Shown here piece by piece: positions 39,446 to 53,944 of a DNA stretch of 64,000 nt. The stretch covers positions 26,256 to 90,255 of the forward strand of contig JAUCBJ010003036.1 of the NCBI GenBank assembly GCA_032718475.1. The letters are read 5' to 3'. The position numbers and the translations under genes are program-made. Positions within the stretch are counted from its first letter, which is position 1. The number at the start of each line of letters is the position of its first letter. The DNA is from Nemertoderma westbladi (Eukaryota > Xenacoelomorpha > Nemertodermatida > Nemertodermatidae). The notes under the pieces were generated by a model that was not told the DNA's origin, did no database searches, and worked only from the letters and a program-made list of their open reading frames with translations.

Positions 39446-42400
39446 TCGGCTGGGTGGCCGGGATGACGAACCAGCTGTAGCTCATCGGCAAGTTGGCTGG
39501 GATGGCGAACCAGCTGTAGCTCGTTGGCCGGGTGGCCAGGATGGCGAACCAGCTGTAGCTCATCGGCCGGGTGGCCAGGATGGCGAACCAGCTGTAGCTC
39601 ATCGGACGGGTGGCCAGGATGGCGAACCAGCTGTAGCTCGTTGGCCGGGAGGCCAGGATGACGAACCAGCTGTAGCTCATCGGCCGGGTGGCCAGGATGG
39701 CGAACCAGCTGTAGCTCATCGGACGGGTGGCCAGGATGGCGAACCAGCTGTAGCTCGTTGGCCGGGAGGCCAGGATGGCGAACCAGCTGTAGCTCATCGG
39801 CCGGGTGGCTGGGATGGCGAACCAGCTGTAGCTCGTTTGCCGGGAGGCCAGGATGACGAACCAGCTGTAGCTCATCGGCCGGGTGGCCGGGATGGCGAAC
39901 CAGCTGTAGCTCATCGGCCGGGTGGCCGGGATGGCGAACCAGCTGTAGCTCATCGGCCGGGTGGCCGGGATGACAAACCAGCTGTAGCTCATCGGCCGGG
40001 TGGCCGGGATGGCGAACCAGCTGTAGCTCATCGGCCGGGTGGCCGGGATGGCGAACCAGCTGTAGCTCGTTGGCCGGGTGGCCGGGATGGCGAACCAGCT
40101 GTAGCTCATCGGCCGGGTGGCCGGGATGGCGAACCAGCTGTAGCTCATCGGCCGGGTGGCCGGGATGGCGAACCAGCTGTAGCTCGTTGGCCGGGTGGCC
40201 GGGATGACGAACCAGCTGTAGCTCGTCGGTCGGGTGGCTGGGATGGCGAACCAGCTGTAGCTCATCGGCTGGGTGGCCGGGATGGCGAACCAGCTGTAGC
40301 TCATCGGCTGGGTGGCCAGGATGGCGAACCAGCTGTAGCTCATCGGCTGGGTGGCCGGGATGGCGAACCAGCTGTAGCTCGTTGGCCGGGTGGCCGGGAT
40401 GGCGAACCAGCTGTAGCTCATCGGCTGGGTGGCCGGGATGGCGAACCAGCTGTAGCTCGTTGGTCGGGTGGCCAGGATGGCGAACCAGCTGTAGCTCATC
40501 GGCTGGGTGGCCGGGATGGCGAACCAGCTGTAGCTCGTTGGCCGGGTGGCCGGGATGGCGAACCAGCTGTAGCTCATCGGCCGGGTGGCCAGGATGGCGA
40601 ACCAGCTGTAGCTCATCGGCTGGGTGGCCGGGATGGCGAACCAGCTGTAGCTCGTTGGCCGGGTGGCCGGGATGGCGAACCAGCTGTAGCTCATCGGCCG
40701 GGTGGCCAGGATGGCGAACCAGCTGTAGCTCGTCGGCCGTGTGGCCGGGATGGCGAACCAGCTGTAGCTCCTTGGTCGGGTGGTCAGGATGGCGAACCAG
40801 CTGTAGCTCATCGGCTGGGTGGCCGGGATGGCGAACCAGCTGTAGCTCGTCGGCCGTGTGGCCGGGATGGCGAACCAGCTGTAGCTCATCGGCCGGGTGG
40901 CCGGGATGGCGAACCAGCTGTAGCTCATCGGCCGGGTGGCCGGGATGGCGAACCAGCTGTAGCTCATCGGCTGGGTGGCCGGGATGGCGAACCAGCTGTA
41001 GCTCGTTGGCCGGGTGGCCAGGATGGCGAATCAGCTGTAGCTCATCGGCCGGGTGGCCGGGATGGCGAACCAGCTGTAGCTCATCGGCTGGGTGGCCGGG
41101 ATGGCGAACCAGCTGTAGCTCGTTGGCCGGGTGGCCAGGATGGCGAATCAGCTGTAGCTCATCGGCTGGGTGGCTGGGATGGCGAACCAGCTGTAGCTCA
41201 TCGGCTGGGTGGCCGGGATGGCGAACCAGCTGTAGCTCGTTGGCCGGGTGGCTGGGATGGCGAACCAGCTGTAGCTCATCGGCTGGGTGGCCGGGATGAC
41301 GAACCAGCTGTAGCTCATCGGCCGGGTGGCCGGGATGGCGAACCAGCTGTAGCTCATCGGCTGGGTGGCCGGGATGGCGAACCAGCTGTAGCTCATTGGC
41401 CGGGTGGCCAGGATGGCGAACCAGCTGTAGCTCATCGGCTGGGTGGCCGGGATGGCGAACCAGCTGTAGCTCGTCGGTCGGGTGGCTGGGATGGAGAACC
41501 AGCTGTAGCTCATCGGCCGGGAGGCCGGGATGGTGAACCAGCTGTAGCTCATCGGCTGGGTGGCCGGGATGGCGAACCAGCTGTAGCTCATCGGCCGGGT
41601 GGCCGGGATGGCGAACCAGCTGTAGCTCATCGGCTGGGTGGCCGGGATGGCGAACCAGCTGTAGCTCATCGGCTGGGGGGCTGGGATGACGAACCAGCTG
41701 TAGCTCATCGGCCGGGTGGCCAGGATGGCGAACCAGCTGTAGCTCATCGGCCGGGTGGCCAGGAAGGCGAACCAGCTGTAGCTCGTCGGCCGGGTGGCCG
41801 GGATGGCGAACCAGCTGTAGCTCGTTGGCCGGGTGGCCGGGATGGCGAACCAGCTGTAGCTCGTTGGCCGGGTGGCCAGGATGGAGAACCAGCTGTAGCT
41901 CATCGGCTGGGTGGCCGGGATGGCGAACCAGCTGTAGCTCGTTGGCCGGGTGGCCAGGATGGCGAACCAGCTGTAGCTCATCGGCTGGGTGGCCGGGATG
42001 GCGAACCAGCTGTAGCTCGTTGGCCGGGTGGCCGGGATGGCGAACCAGCTGTAGCTCGTTGGCCGGGTGGCCAGGATGGAGAACCAGCTGTAGCTCATCG
42101 GCCGGGAGGCCGGGATGGTGAACCAGCTGTAGCTCATCGGCTGGGTGGCCGGGATGGCGAACCAGCTGTAGCTCATCGGCCGGGTGGCCGGGATGGCGAA
42201 CCAGCTGTAGCTCATCGGCTGGGTGGCCGGGATGGCGAACCAGCTGTAGCTCGTTGGCCGGGTGGCCAGGATGGCGAACCAGCTGTAGCTCATCGGCCGG
42301 GTGGCCGGGATGGCGAACCAGCTGTAGCTCATCGGCTGGGTGGCCGGGATGGCGAACCAGCTGTAGCTCGTTGGCCGGGTGGCCAGGATGGCGAATCAGC

Positions 42401-42626
42401 TGTAGCTCATCGGCTGGGTGGCTGGGATGGCGAACCAGCTGTAGCTCATCGGCCGGGTGGCCGGGATGGCGAACCAGCTGTAGCTCATCGGCTGGGTGGC
42501 CGGGATGGCGAACCAGCTGTAGCTCATCGGCTGGGTGGCCGGGATGGCGAACCAGCTGTAGCTCATCGGCCGGGTGGCCGGGATGGCGAACCAGCTGTAG
42601 CTCATCGGCTGGGTGGCCGGGATGGC

Positions 42627-45600
42627 GAACCAGCTGTAGCTCGTTGGCCGGGTGGCCAGGATGGCGAATCAGCTGTAGCTCATCGGCTGGGTGGCTGGGA
42701 TGGCGAACCAGCTGTAGCTCGTTGGCCGGGTGGCCAGGATGGAGAACCAGCTGTAGCTCATCGGCCGGGAGGCCGGGATGGTGAACCAGCTGTAGCTCAT
42801 CGGCTGGGTGGCTGGGATGGCGAACCAGCTGTAGCTCGTTGGTCGGGAGGCCGGGATGACGAACCAGCTGTAGCTCGTTGGCCGGGAGGCCGGGATGGTG
42901 AACCAGCTGTAGCTCATCGGCCGGGTGGCCGGGATGGCGAACCAGCTGTAGCTCATCGGCTGGGTGGCCGGGATGGCGAACCAGCTGTAGCTCGTTGGCC
43001 GTGTGGCTGGGATGGCGAACCAGCTGTAGCTCATCGGCCGGGTGGCCGGGATTGCGAACCAGCTGTAGCTCATTGGCTGGGTGGCCGGGATGGCGAACCA
43101 GCTGTAGCTCGTCGGACGGGTGGCTGGGATGACGAACCAGCTGTAGCTCAACGGCTGAGTGGCCGGGATGGCGAACCAGCTGTAGCTCATCGGCTGGGTG
43201 GCCGGGATGGCGAACCAGCTGTAGCTCATCGGCTGGGTGGCCGGGATGGCGAACCAGCTGTAGCTCATCGGCCGGGTGGCCGGGATGGCGAACCAGCTGT
43301 AGCTCATCGGCTGGGTGGCCGGGATGGCGAACCAGCTGTAGCTCATCGGCTGGGTGGCCGGGATGGCGAACCAGCTGTAGCTCATCGGCCGGGTGGCCGG
43401 GATGGCGAACCAGCTGTAGCTCATCGGCTGGGTGGCCGGGATGGCGAACCAGCTGTAGCTCGTTGGCCGGGTGGCCAGGATGGCGAATCAGCTGTAGCTC
43501 ATCGGCTGGGTGGCTGGGATGGCGAACCAGCTGTAGCTCGTTGGCCGGGTGGCCAGGATGGAGAACCAGCTGTAGCTCATCGGCCGGGAGGCCGGGATGG
43601 TGAACCAGCTGTAGCTCATCGGCTGGGTGGCTGGGATGGCGAACCAGCTGTAGCTCGTTGGTCGGGAGGCCGGGATGACGAACCAGCTGTAGCTCGTTGG
43701 CCGGGAGGCCGGGATGGTGAACCAGCTGTAGCTCATCGGCCGGGTGGCCGGGATGGCGAACCAGCTGTAGCTCATCGGCCGGGTGGCCGGGATGGCGAAC
43801 CAGCTGTAGCTCATCGGCTGGGTGGCCGGGATGGCGAACCAGCTGTAGCTCGTTGGCCGTGTGGCTGGGATGGCGAACCAGCTGTAGCTCATCGGCCGGG
43901 TGGCCGGGATTGCGAACCAGCTGTAGCTCATTGGCTGGGTGGCCGGGATGGCGAACCAGCTGTAGCTCGTCGGACGGGTGGCTGGGATGACGAACCAGCT
44001 GTAGCTCAACGGCTGAGTGGCCGGGATGGCGAACCAGCTGTAGCTCATCGGCTGGGTGGCCGGGATGGCGAACCAGCTGTAGCTCGTCGGCCGTGTGGCC
44101 GGGATGGCGAACCAGCTGTAGCTCATCGGCTGGGTGGCCGGGATGGCGAACCAGCTGTAGCTCAACGGCTGAGTGGCCGGGATGGCGAACCAGCTGTAGC
44201 TCATCGGCTGGGTGGCCGGGATGGCGAACCAGCTGTAGCTCATCGGCTGGGTGGCCGGGATGGCGAACCAGCTGTAGCTCATCGGCTGGGTGGCCGGGAT
44301 GGCGAACCAGCTGTAGCTCAACGGCTGAGTGGCCGGGATGGCGAACCAGCTGTAGCTCATCGGCTGGGTGGCCGGGATGGCGAACCAGCTGTAGCTCGTC
44401 GGCCGTGTGGCCGGGATGGCGAACCAGCTGTAGCTCATCGGCTGGGTGGCCAGGATGACGAACCAGCTGTAGCTCAACGGCTGAGTGGCCGGGATGGCGA
44501 ACCAGCTGTAGCTCATCGGCTGGGTGGCCGGGATGGCGAACCAGCTGTAGCTCGTCGGCCGTGTGGCCAGGATGGCGAACCAGCTGTTGCTCATCGGCCG
44601 GGTGGCCAGGATGGCGAACCAGCTGTAGCTCATCGGCTGGGTGGCTGGGATGGCGAACCAGCTGTAGCTCATCGGCCGGGTGGCCGGGATTGCGAACCAG
44701 CTGTAGCTCATCGGCCGGGTGGCCGGGATGACGAACCAGCTGTTGCTCATCAGCCGGGTGGCCAGGATGATGAACCAGCTGTAGCTCAACGGCTGAGTGG
44801 CCGGGATGGCGAACCAGCTGTAGCTCATCGGCTGGGTGGCCAGGATGGCGAACCAGCTGTAGCTCGTTGGCCGTGTGGCTGGGATGGCGAACCAGCTGTA
44901 GCTCATCGGCCGGGTGGCCGGGATTGCGAACCAGCTGTTGCTCATCAGCCGGGTGGCCAGGATGATGAACCAGCTGTAGCTCAACGGCTGAGTGGCCGGG
45001 ATGGCGAACCAGCTGTAGCTCATCGGCTGGGTGGCCGGGATGGCGAACCAGCTGTAGCTCGTCGGCCGTGTGGCCGGGATGGCGAACCAGCTGTAGCTCA
45101 TCGGCTGGGTGGCCGGGATGGCGAACCAGCTGTAGCTCATCGGCCGGGTGGCCAGGATTGCGAACCAGCTGTAGCTCGTCGGCCGTGTGGCCGGGATGGC
45201 GAACCAGCTGTAGCTCATCGGCTGGGTGGCTGGGATGGCGAACCAGCTGTTGCTCATCAGCCGGGTGGCCAGGATGATGAACCAGCTGTAGCTCAACGGC
45301 TGAGTGGCCGGGATGGCGAACCAGCTGTAGCTCATCGGCTGGGTGGCCGGGATGGCGAACCAGCTGTAGCTCGTCGGCCGTGTGGCCGGGATGGCGAACC
45401 AGCTGTAGCTCATCGGCTGGGTGGCCGGGATGGCGAACCAGCTGTAGCTCATCGGCCGGGTGGCCGGGATGGCGAACCAGCTGTAGCTTGTCGGCCGGGT
45501 GGCCGGGATGGCGAACCAGCTGTAGCTCGTCGGCCGGGTGGCCGGGATGGCGAACCAGCTGTAGCTCGTTGGCCGGGTGGCCGGGATGGCGAACCAGCTG

Positions 45601-48600
45601 TAGCTCATCGGCCGGGTGGCCGGGATGGCGAACCAGCTGTAGCTTGTCGGCCGGGATGGCGAACCAGCTGTAGCTCGTTGGCCGGGTGGCCAGGATGGCG
45701 AATCAGCTGTAGCTCATCGGCTGGGTGGCTGGGATGGCGAACCAGCTGTAGCTCGTTGGCCGGGTGGCCAGGATGGAGAACCAGCTGTAGCTCATCGGCC
45801 GGGAGGCCGGGATGGTGAACCAGCTGTAGCTCATCGGCTGGGTGGCTGGGATGGCGAACCAGCTGTAGCTCGTTGGTCGGGAGGCCGGGATGACGAACCA
45901 GCTGTAGCTCGTTGGCCGGGAGGCCGGGATGGTGAACCAGCTGTAGCTCATCGGCCGGGTGGCCGGGATGGCGAACCAGCTGTAGCTCATCGGCTGGGTG
46001 GCCGGGATGGCGAACCAGCTGTAGCTCGTTGGCCGTGTGGCTGGGATGGCGAACCAGCTGTAGCTCATCGGCCGGGTGGCCGGGATTGCGAACCAGCTGT
46101 AGCTCATTGGCTGGGTGGCCGGGATGGCGAACCAGCTGTAGCTCGTCGGACGGGTGGCTGGGATGACGAACCAGCTGTAGCTCAACGGCTGAGTGGCCGG
46201 GATGGCGAACCAGCTGTAGCTCATCGGCTGGGTGGCCGGGATGGCGAACCAGCTGTAGCTCATCGGCTGGGTGGCCGGGATGGCGAACCAGCTGTAGCTC
46301 ATCGGCCGGGTGGCCGGGATGGCGAACCAGCTGTAGCTCATCGGCTGGGTGGCCGGGATGGCGAACCAGCTGTAGCTCATCGGCTGGGTGGCCGGGATGG
46401 CGAACCAGCTGTAGCTCATCGGCCGGGTGGCCGGGATGGCGAACCAGCTGTAGCTCATCGGCTGGGTGGCCGGGATGGCGAACCAGCTGTAGCTCGTTGG
46501 CCGGGTGGCCAGGATGGCGAATCAGCTGTAGCTCATCGGCTGGGTGGCTGGGATGGCGAACCAGCTGTAGCTCGTTGGCCGGGTGGCCAGGATGGAGAAC
46601 CAGCTGTAGCTCATCGGCCGGGAGGCCGGGATGGTGAACCAGCTGTAGCTCATCGGCTGGGTGGCTGGGATGGCGAACCAGCTGTAGCTCGTTGGTCGGG
46701 AGGCCGGGATGACGAACCAGCTGTAGCTCGTTGGCCGGGAGGCCGGGATGGTGAACCAGCTGTAGCTCATCGGCCGGGTGGCCGGGATGGCGAACCAGCT
46801 GTAGCTCATCGGCCGGGTGGCCGGGATGGCGAACCAGCTGTAGCTCATCGGCTGGGTGGCCGGGATGGCGAACCAGCTGTAGCTCGTTGGCCGTGTGGCT
46901 GGGATGGCGAACCAGCTGTAGCTCATCGGCCGGGTGGCCGGGATTGCGAACCAGCTGTAGCTCATTGGCTGGGTGGCCGGGATGGCGAACCAGCTGTAGC
47001 TCGTCGGACGGGTGGCTGGGATGACGAACCAGCTGTAGCTCAACGGCTGAGTGGCCGGGATGGCGAACCAGCTGTAGCTCATCGGCTGGGTGGCCGGGAT
47101 GGCGAACCAGCTGTAGCTCGTCGGCCGTGTGGCCGGGATGGCGAACCAGCTGTAGCTCATCGGCTGGGTGGCCGGGATGGCGAACCAGCTGTAGCTCAAC
47201 GGCTGAGTGGCCGGGATGGCGAACCAGCTGTAGCTCATCGGCTGGGTGGCCGGGATGGCGAACCAGCTGTAGCTCATCGGCTGGGTGGCCGGGATGGCGA
47301 ACCAGCTGTAGCTCATCGGCTGGGTGGCCGGGATGGCGAACCAGCTGTAGCTCAACGGCTGAGTGGCCGGGATGGCGAACCAGCTGTAGCTCATCGGCTG
47401 GGTGGCCGGGATGGCGAACCAGCTGTAGCTCGTCGGCCGTGTGGCCGGGATGGCGAACCAGCTGTAGCTCATCGGCTGGGTGGCCGGGATGACGAACCAG
47501 CTGTAGCTCAACGGCTGAGTGGCCGGGATGGCGAACCAGCTGTAGCTCATCGGCTGGGTGGCCGGGATGGCGAACCAGCTGTAGCTCGTCGGCCGTGTGG
47601 CCAGGATGGCGAACCAGCTGTTGCTCATCGGCCGGGTGGCCAGGATGGCGAACCAGCTGTAGCTCATCGGCTGGGTGGCTGGGATGGCGAACCAGCTGTA
47701 GCTCATCGGCCGGGTGGCCGGGATTGCGAACCAGCTGTAGCTCATCGGCCGGGTGGCCGGGATGACGAACCAGCTGTTGCTCATCAGCCGGGTGGCCAGG
47801 ATGATGAACCAGCTGTAGCTCAACGGCTGAGTGGCCGGGATGGCGAACCAGCTGTAGCTCATCGGCTGGGTGGCCGGGATGGCGAACCAGCTGTAGCTCG
47901 TTGGCCGGGTGGCCGGGATGGCGAACCAGCTGTAGCTCATCGGCCGGGTGGCCGGGATGCGAACCAGCTGTTGCTCATCAGCCGGGTGGCCAGGATGATG
48001 AACCAGCTGTAGCTCAACGGCTGAGTGGCCGGGATGGCGAACCAGCTGTAGCTCATCGGCTGGGTGGCCGGGATGGCGAACCAGCTGTAGCTCGTCGGCC
48101 GTGTGGCCGGGATGGCGAACCAGCTGTAGCTCATCGGCTGGGTGGCCGGGATGGCGAACCAGCTGTAGCTCATCGGCCGGGTGGCCAGGATTGCGAACCA
48201 GCTGTAGCTCGTCGGCCGTGTGGCCGGGATGGCGAACCAGCTGTAGCTCATCGGCTGGGTGGCTGGGATGGCGAACCAGCTGTTGCTCATCAGCCGGGTG
48301 GCCAGGATGATGAACCAGCTGTAGCTCAACGGCTGAGTGGCCGGGATGGCGAACCAGCTGTAGCTCATCGGCTGGGTGGCCGGGATGGCGAACCAGCTGT
48401 AGCTCGTCGGCCGTGTGGCCGGGATGGCGAACCAGCTGTAGCTCATCGGCTGGGTGGCCGGGATGGCGAACCAGCTGTAGCTCATCGGCCGGGTGGCCGG
48501 GATGGCGAACCAGCTGTAGCTCGTCGGCCGGGTGGCCGGGATGGCGAACCAGCTGTAGCTCGTCGGCCGGGTGGCCGGGATGGCGAACCAGCTGTAGCTC

Positions 48601-48690
48601 GTTGGCCGGGTGGCCGGGATGGCGAACCAGCTGTAGCTCATCGGCCGGGTGGCCGGGATTGCGAACCAGCTGTAGCTCGTCGGCCGGGTG
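42627..48690. repeat. Higher-order pair in satellite B, period 3034 bp
   Basis: Variant units at 42.63-45.65 kb recur in the same order at 45.66-48.69 kb. The period is not a multiple of 39 because a partial unit is missing at about 45650. Confidence 0.8.
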
Positions 48691-49199
48691 GCCGGGATGG
48701 CGAACCAGCTGTAGCTCATCGGCCGGGTGGCCGGGATGGCGAACCAGCTGTAGCTCGTTGGCCGGGTGGCCAGGATGGCGAACCAGCTGTAGCTCGTCGG
48801 CCGGGTGGCCGGGATGGCGAACCAGCTGTAGCTCGTCGGCCGGGTGGCCGGGATGGCGAACCAGCTGTAGCTCGTTGGCCGGGTGGCCGGGATGGCGAAC
48901 CAGCTGTAGCTCATCGGCTGGGTGGCCGGGATGGCGAACCAGCTGTAGCTCATCGGCTGGGTGGCCGGGATGGCGAACCAGCTGTAGCTCGTCGGCCGGG
49001 TGGCCGGGATGGCGAACCAGCTGTAGCTCATCGGCTGGGTGGCCGGGATGGCGAACCAGCTGTAGCTCATCGGCTGGGTGGCCGGGATGGCGAACCAGCT
49101 GTAGCTCGTCGGCCGGGTGGCCGGGATGGCGAACCAGCTGTAGCTCATCGGCGGGTGGCCGGGATGGCGAACCAGCTGTAGCTCATCGGCCGGGTGGCC

Positions 49200-52100
49200 G
49201 GGATGGCGAACCAGCTGTAGCTCGTCGGCCGGGTGGCCGGGATGGCGAACCAGCTGTAGCTCGTCGGCCGGGTGGCCGGGATGGCGAACCAGCTGTAGCT
49301 CGTTGGCCGGGTGGCCGGGATGGCGAACCAGCTGTAGCTCATCGGCCGGGTGGCCGGGATGGCGAACCAGCTGTAGCTCGTCGGCCGGGTGGCCGGGATG
49401 GCGAACCAGCTGTAGCTCGTCGGCCGGGTGGCCAGGATGGCGAACCAGCTGTAGCTCATCGGCTGGGTGGTTGGGATGGCGAACCAGCTGTAGCTCATCG
49501 GCCGGGTGGCCAGAATGGCGAACCAGCTGTAGCTCATCGGCCGGGTGGCCAGGATGACGAACCAGCTGTAGCTCGTTGGCCGGGTGGCCGGGATGGCGAA
49601 CCAGCTGTAGCTCGTTGGCCGGGTGGCCAGGATGGCGAACCAGCTGTAGCTCATCGGCTGGGTGGCCGGGATGGCGAACCAGCTGTAGCTCATCGGCCGG
49701 GTGGCCAGGATGGCGAACCAGCTGTAGCTCATCGGCTGGGTGGCCGGGATGGCGAACCAGCTGTAGCTCGTCGGCCGTGTGGCCGGGATGGCGAACCAGC
49801 TGTAGCTCATCGGCTGGGTGGCCGGGATGGCGAACCAGCTGTAGCTCATCGGCCGGGTGGCCGGGATGGCGAACCAGCTGTAGCTCGTTGGTCGGGTGGC
49901 CGGGATGGCGAACCAGCTGTAGCTCGTCGGCCGGGTGGCCAGGATGGCGAACCAGCTGTAGCTCATCGGCTGGGTGGCCGGGATGGCGAACCAGCTGTAG
50001 CTCAACGGCTGAGTGGCCGGGATGGCGAACCAGCTGTAGCTCATCGGCTGGGTGGCCGGGATGGCGAACCAGCTGTAGCTCGTCGGCCGTGTGGCCGGGA
50101 TGGCGAACCAGCTGTAGCTCATCGGCTGGGTGGCTGGGATGACGAACCAGCTGTAGCTCAACGGCTGAGTGGCCGGGATGGCGAACCAGCTGTAGCTCAT
50201 CGGCTGGGTGGCCGGGATGGCGAACCAGCTGTAGCTCGTCGGCCGTGTGGCCAGGATGGCGAACCAGCTGTTGCTCATCGGCCGGGTGGCCAGGATGGCG
50301 AACCAGCTGTAGCTCATCGGCTGGGTGGCTGGGATGGCGAACCAGCTGTAGCTCATCGGCCGGGTGGCCGGGATTGCGAACCAGCTGTAGCTCATCGGCC
50401 GGGTGGCCGGGATGACGAACCAGCTGTTGCTCATCAGCCGGGTGGCCAGGATGATGAACCAGCTGTAGCTCAACGGCTGAGTGGCCGGGATGGCGAACCA
50501 GCTGTAGCTCATCGGCTGGGTGGCCGGGATGGCGAACCAGCTGTAGCTCGTTGGTCGGGTGGCCGGGATGGCGAACCAGCTGTAGCTCGTCGGCCGGGTG
50601 GCCAGGATGGCGAACCAGCTGTAGCTCATTGGCTGGGTGGCCGGGATGGCGAACCAGCTGTAGCTCATCGGCCGGGTGGCCGGGATGGCGAACCAGCTGT
50701 AGCTCATTGGCTGGGTGGCCGGGATGGCGAACCAGCTGTAGCTCGTTGGCCGGGTGGCTGGGATGACGAACCAGCTGTAGCTCGTCGGCCGGGTGGCCAG
50801 GATGGCGAACCAGCTGTAGCTCATTGGCTGGGTGGCCGGGATGGCGAACCAGCTGTAGCTCATCGGCCGGGTGGCCGGGATGGCGAACCAGCTGTAGCTC
50901 ATTGGCTGGGTGGCCGGGATGGCGAACCAGCTGTAGCTCGTTGGCCGGGTGGCTGGGATGACGAACCAGCTGTAGCTCGTCGGCCGGGTGGCCAGGATGG
51001 CGAACCAGCTGTAGCTCATCGGCTGGGTGGCCGGGATGGCGAACCAGCTGTAGCTCATCGGCTGGGTGGCCGGGATGGCGAACCAGCTGTAGCTCATCGG
51101 CTGGGTGGCCGGGATGGCGAACCAGCTGTAGCTCATCGGCCGGGTGGCCGGGATTGCGAACCAGCTGTTGCTCATCAGCCGGGTGGCCAGGATGATGAAC
51201 CAGCTGTAGCTCAACGGCTGAGTGGCCGGGATGGCGAACCAGCTGTAGCTCATCGGCTGGGTGGCCGGGATGGCGAACCAGCTGTAGCTCGTCGGCCGTG
51301 TGGCCGGGATGGCGAACCAGCTGTAGCTCATCGGCTGGGTGACCGGGATGGCGAACCAGCTGTAGCTCATCGGCTGGGTGGCCGGGATGGCGAACCAGCT
51401 GTAGCTCATCGGCCGGGTGGCCAGGATGGCGAACCAGCTGTAGCTCATCGGCTGGTTGGCCAGGATGACGAACCAGCTGTAGCTCATCGGCTGGTTGGCC
51501 AGGATTGCGAACCAGCTGTAGCTCATCGGCTGGGTGGCCAGGATGACGAACCAGCTGTAGCTCGTTGGACGGGTGGCCGGGATGGCGAACCAGCTGTAGC
51601 TCGTTGGTCGGGTGGCCGGGATGGCGAACCAGCTGTAGCTCGTCGGCCGGGTGGCCGGGATGGCGAACCAGCTGTAGCTCGTCGGCCGGGTGGCCGGGAT
51701 GGCGAACCAGCTGTAGCTCGTTGGCCGGGTGGCCGGGATGGCGAACCAGCTGTAGCTCATTGGCCGGGTGGCCGGGATGGCGAACCAGCTGTAGCTCGTC
51801 GGCCGGGTGGCCGGGATGGCGAACCAGCTGTAGCTCGTCGGCCGGGTGGCCAGGATGGCGAACCAGCTGTAGCTCATCGGCTGGGTGGCTGGGATGGCGA
51901 ACCAGCTGTAGCTCATCGGCCGGGTGGCCAGGATGGCGAACCAGCTGTAGCTCATCGGCCGGGTGGCCAGGATGACGAACCAGCTGTAGCTCGTTGGCCG
52001 GGTGGCCGGGATGGCGAACCAGCTGTAGCTCGTTGGCCGGGTGGCCAGGATGGCGAACCAGCTGTAGCTCATCGGCTGGGTGGCCGGGATGGCGAACCAG

Positions 52101-53944
52101 CTGTAGCTCATCGGCCGGGTGGCCAGGATGGCGAACCAGCTGTAGCTCATCGGCTGGGTGGCCGGGATGGCGAACCAGCTGTAGCTCGTCGGCCGTGTGG
52201 CCGGGATGGCGAACCAGCTGTAGCTCATCGGCTGGGTGGCCGGGATGGCGAACCAGCTGTAACTCATCGGCCGGGTGGCCGGGATGGCGAACCAGCTGTA
52301 GCTCGTTGGTCGGGTGGCCGGGATGGCGAACCAGCTGTAGCTCGTCGGCCGGGTGGCCAGGATGGCGAACCAGCTGTAGCTCATCGGCTGGGTGGCCGGG
52401 ATGGCGAACCAGCTGTAGCTCAACGGCTGAGTGGCCGGGATGGCGAACCAGCTGTAGCTCGTCGGCCGTGTGGCCGGGATGGCGAACCAGCTGTAGCTCA
52501 TCGGCTGGGTGGCTGGGATGACGAACCAGCTGTAGCTCAACGGCTGAGTGGCCGGGATGGCGAACCAGCTGTAGCTCATCGGCTGGGTGGCCGGGATGGC
52601 GAACCAGCTGTAGCTCGTCGGCCGTGTGGCCAGGATGGCGAACCAGCTGTTGCTCATCGGCCGGGTGGCCAGGATGGCGAACCAGCTGTAGCTCATCGGC
52701 TGGGTGGCTGGGATGGCGAACCAGCTGTAGCTCATCGGCCGGGTGGCCGGGATTGCGAACCAGCTGTAGCTCATCGGCCGGGTGGCCGGGATGACGAACC
52801 AGCTGTTGCTCATCAGCCGGGTGGCCAGGATGATGAACCAGCTGTAGCTCAACGGCTGAGTGGCCGGGATGGCGAACCAGCTGTAGCTCATCGGCTGGGT
52901 GGCCGGGATGGCGAACCAGCTGTAGCTCGTTGGTCGGGTGGCCGGGATGGCGAACCAGCTGTAGCTCGTCGGCCGGGTGGCCAGGATGGCGAACCAGCTG
53001 TAGCTCATTGGCTGGGTGGCCGGGATGGCGAACCAGCTATAGCTCATCGGCCGGGTGGCCGGGATGGCGAACCAGCTGTAGCTCATTGGCTGGGTGGCCG
53101 GGATGGCGAACCAGCTGTAGCTCGTTGGCCGGGTGGCTGGGATGACGAACCAGCTGTAGCTCGTCGGCCGGGTGGCCAGGATGGCGAACCAGCTGTAGCT
53201 CATTGGCTGGGTGGCCGGGATGGCGAACCAGCTGTAGCTCATCGGCCGGGTGGCCGGGATGGCGAACCAGCTGTAGCTCATTGGCTGGGTGGCCGGGATG
53301 GCGAACCAGCTGTAGCTCGTTGGCCGGGTGGCTGGGATGACGAACCAGCTGTAGCTCGTCGGCCGGGTGGCCAGGATGGCGAACCAGCTGTAGCTCATCG
53401 GCTGGGTGGCCGGGATGGCGAACCAGCTGTAGCTCATCGGCTGGGTGGCCGGGATGGCGAACCAGCTGTAGCTCATCGGCTGGGTGGCCGGGATGGCGAA
53501 CCAGCTGTAGCTCATCGGCCGGGTGGCCGGGATTGCGAACCAGCTGTTGCTCATCAGCCGGGTGGCCAGGATGATGAACCAGCTGTAGCTCAACGGCTGA
53601 GTGGCCGGGATGGCGAACCAGCTGTAGCTCATCGGCTGGGTGGCCGGGATGGCGAACCAGCTGTAGCTCGTCGGCCGTGTGGCCGGGATGGCGAACCAGC
53701 TGTAGCTCATCGGCTGGGTGACCGGGATGGCGAACCAGCTGTAGCTCATCGGCTGGGTGGCCGGGATGGCGAACCAGCTGTAGCTCATCGGCCGGGTGGC
53801 CAGGATGGCGAACCAGCTGTAGCTCATCGGCTGGTTGGCCAGGATGACGAACCAGCTGTAGCTCATCGGCTGGTTGGCCAGGATTGCGAACCAGCTGTAG
53901 CTCATCGGCTGGGTGGCCAGGATGACGAACCAGCTGTAGCTCGT
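49200..53944. repeat. Higher-order pair in satellite B, period 2379-2418 bp
   Basis: Variant strings at about 49200-51565 recur at about 51610-53944 (62 units apart, then 61 after loss of one unit near 52430). Confidence 0.8.
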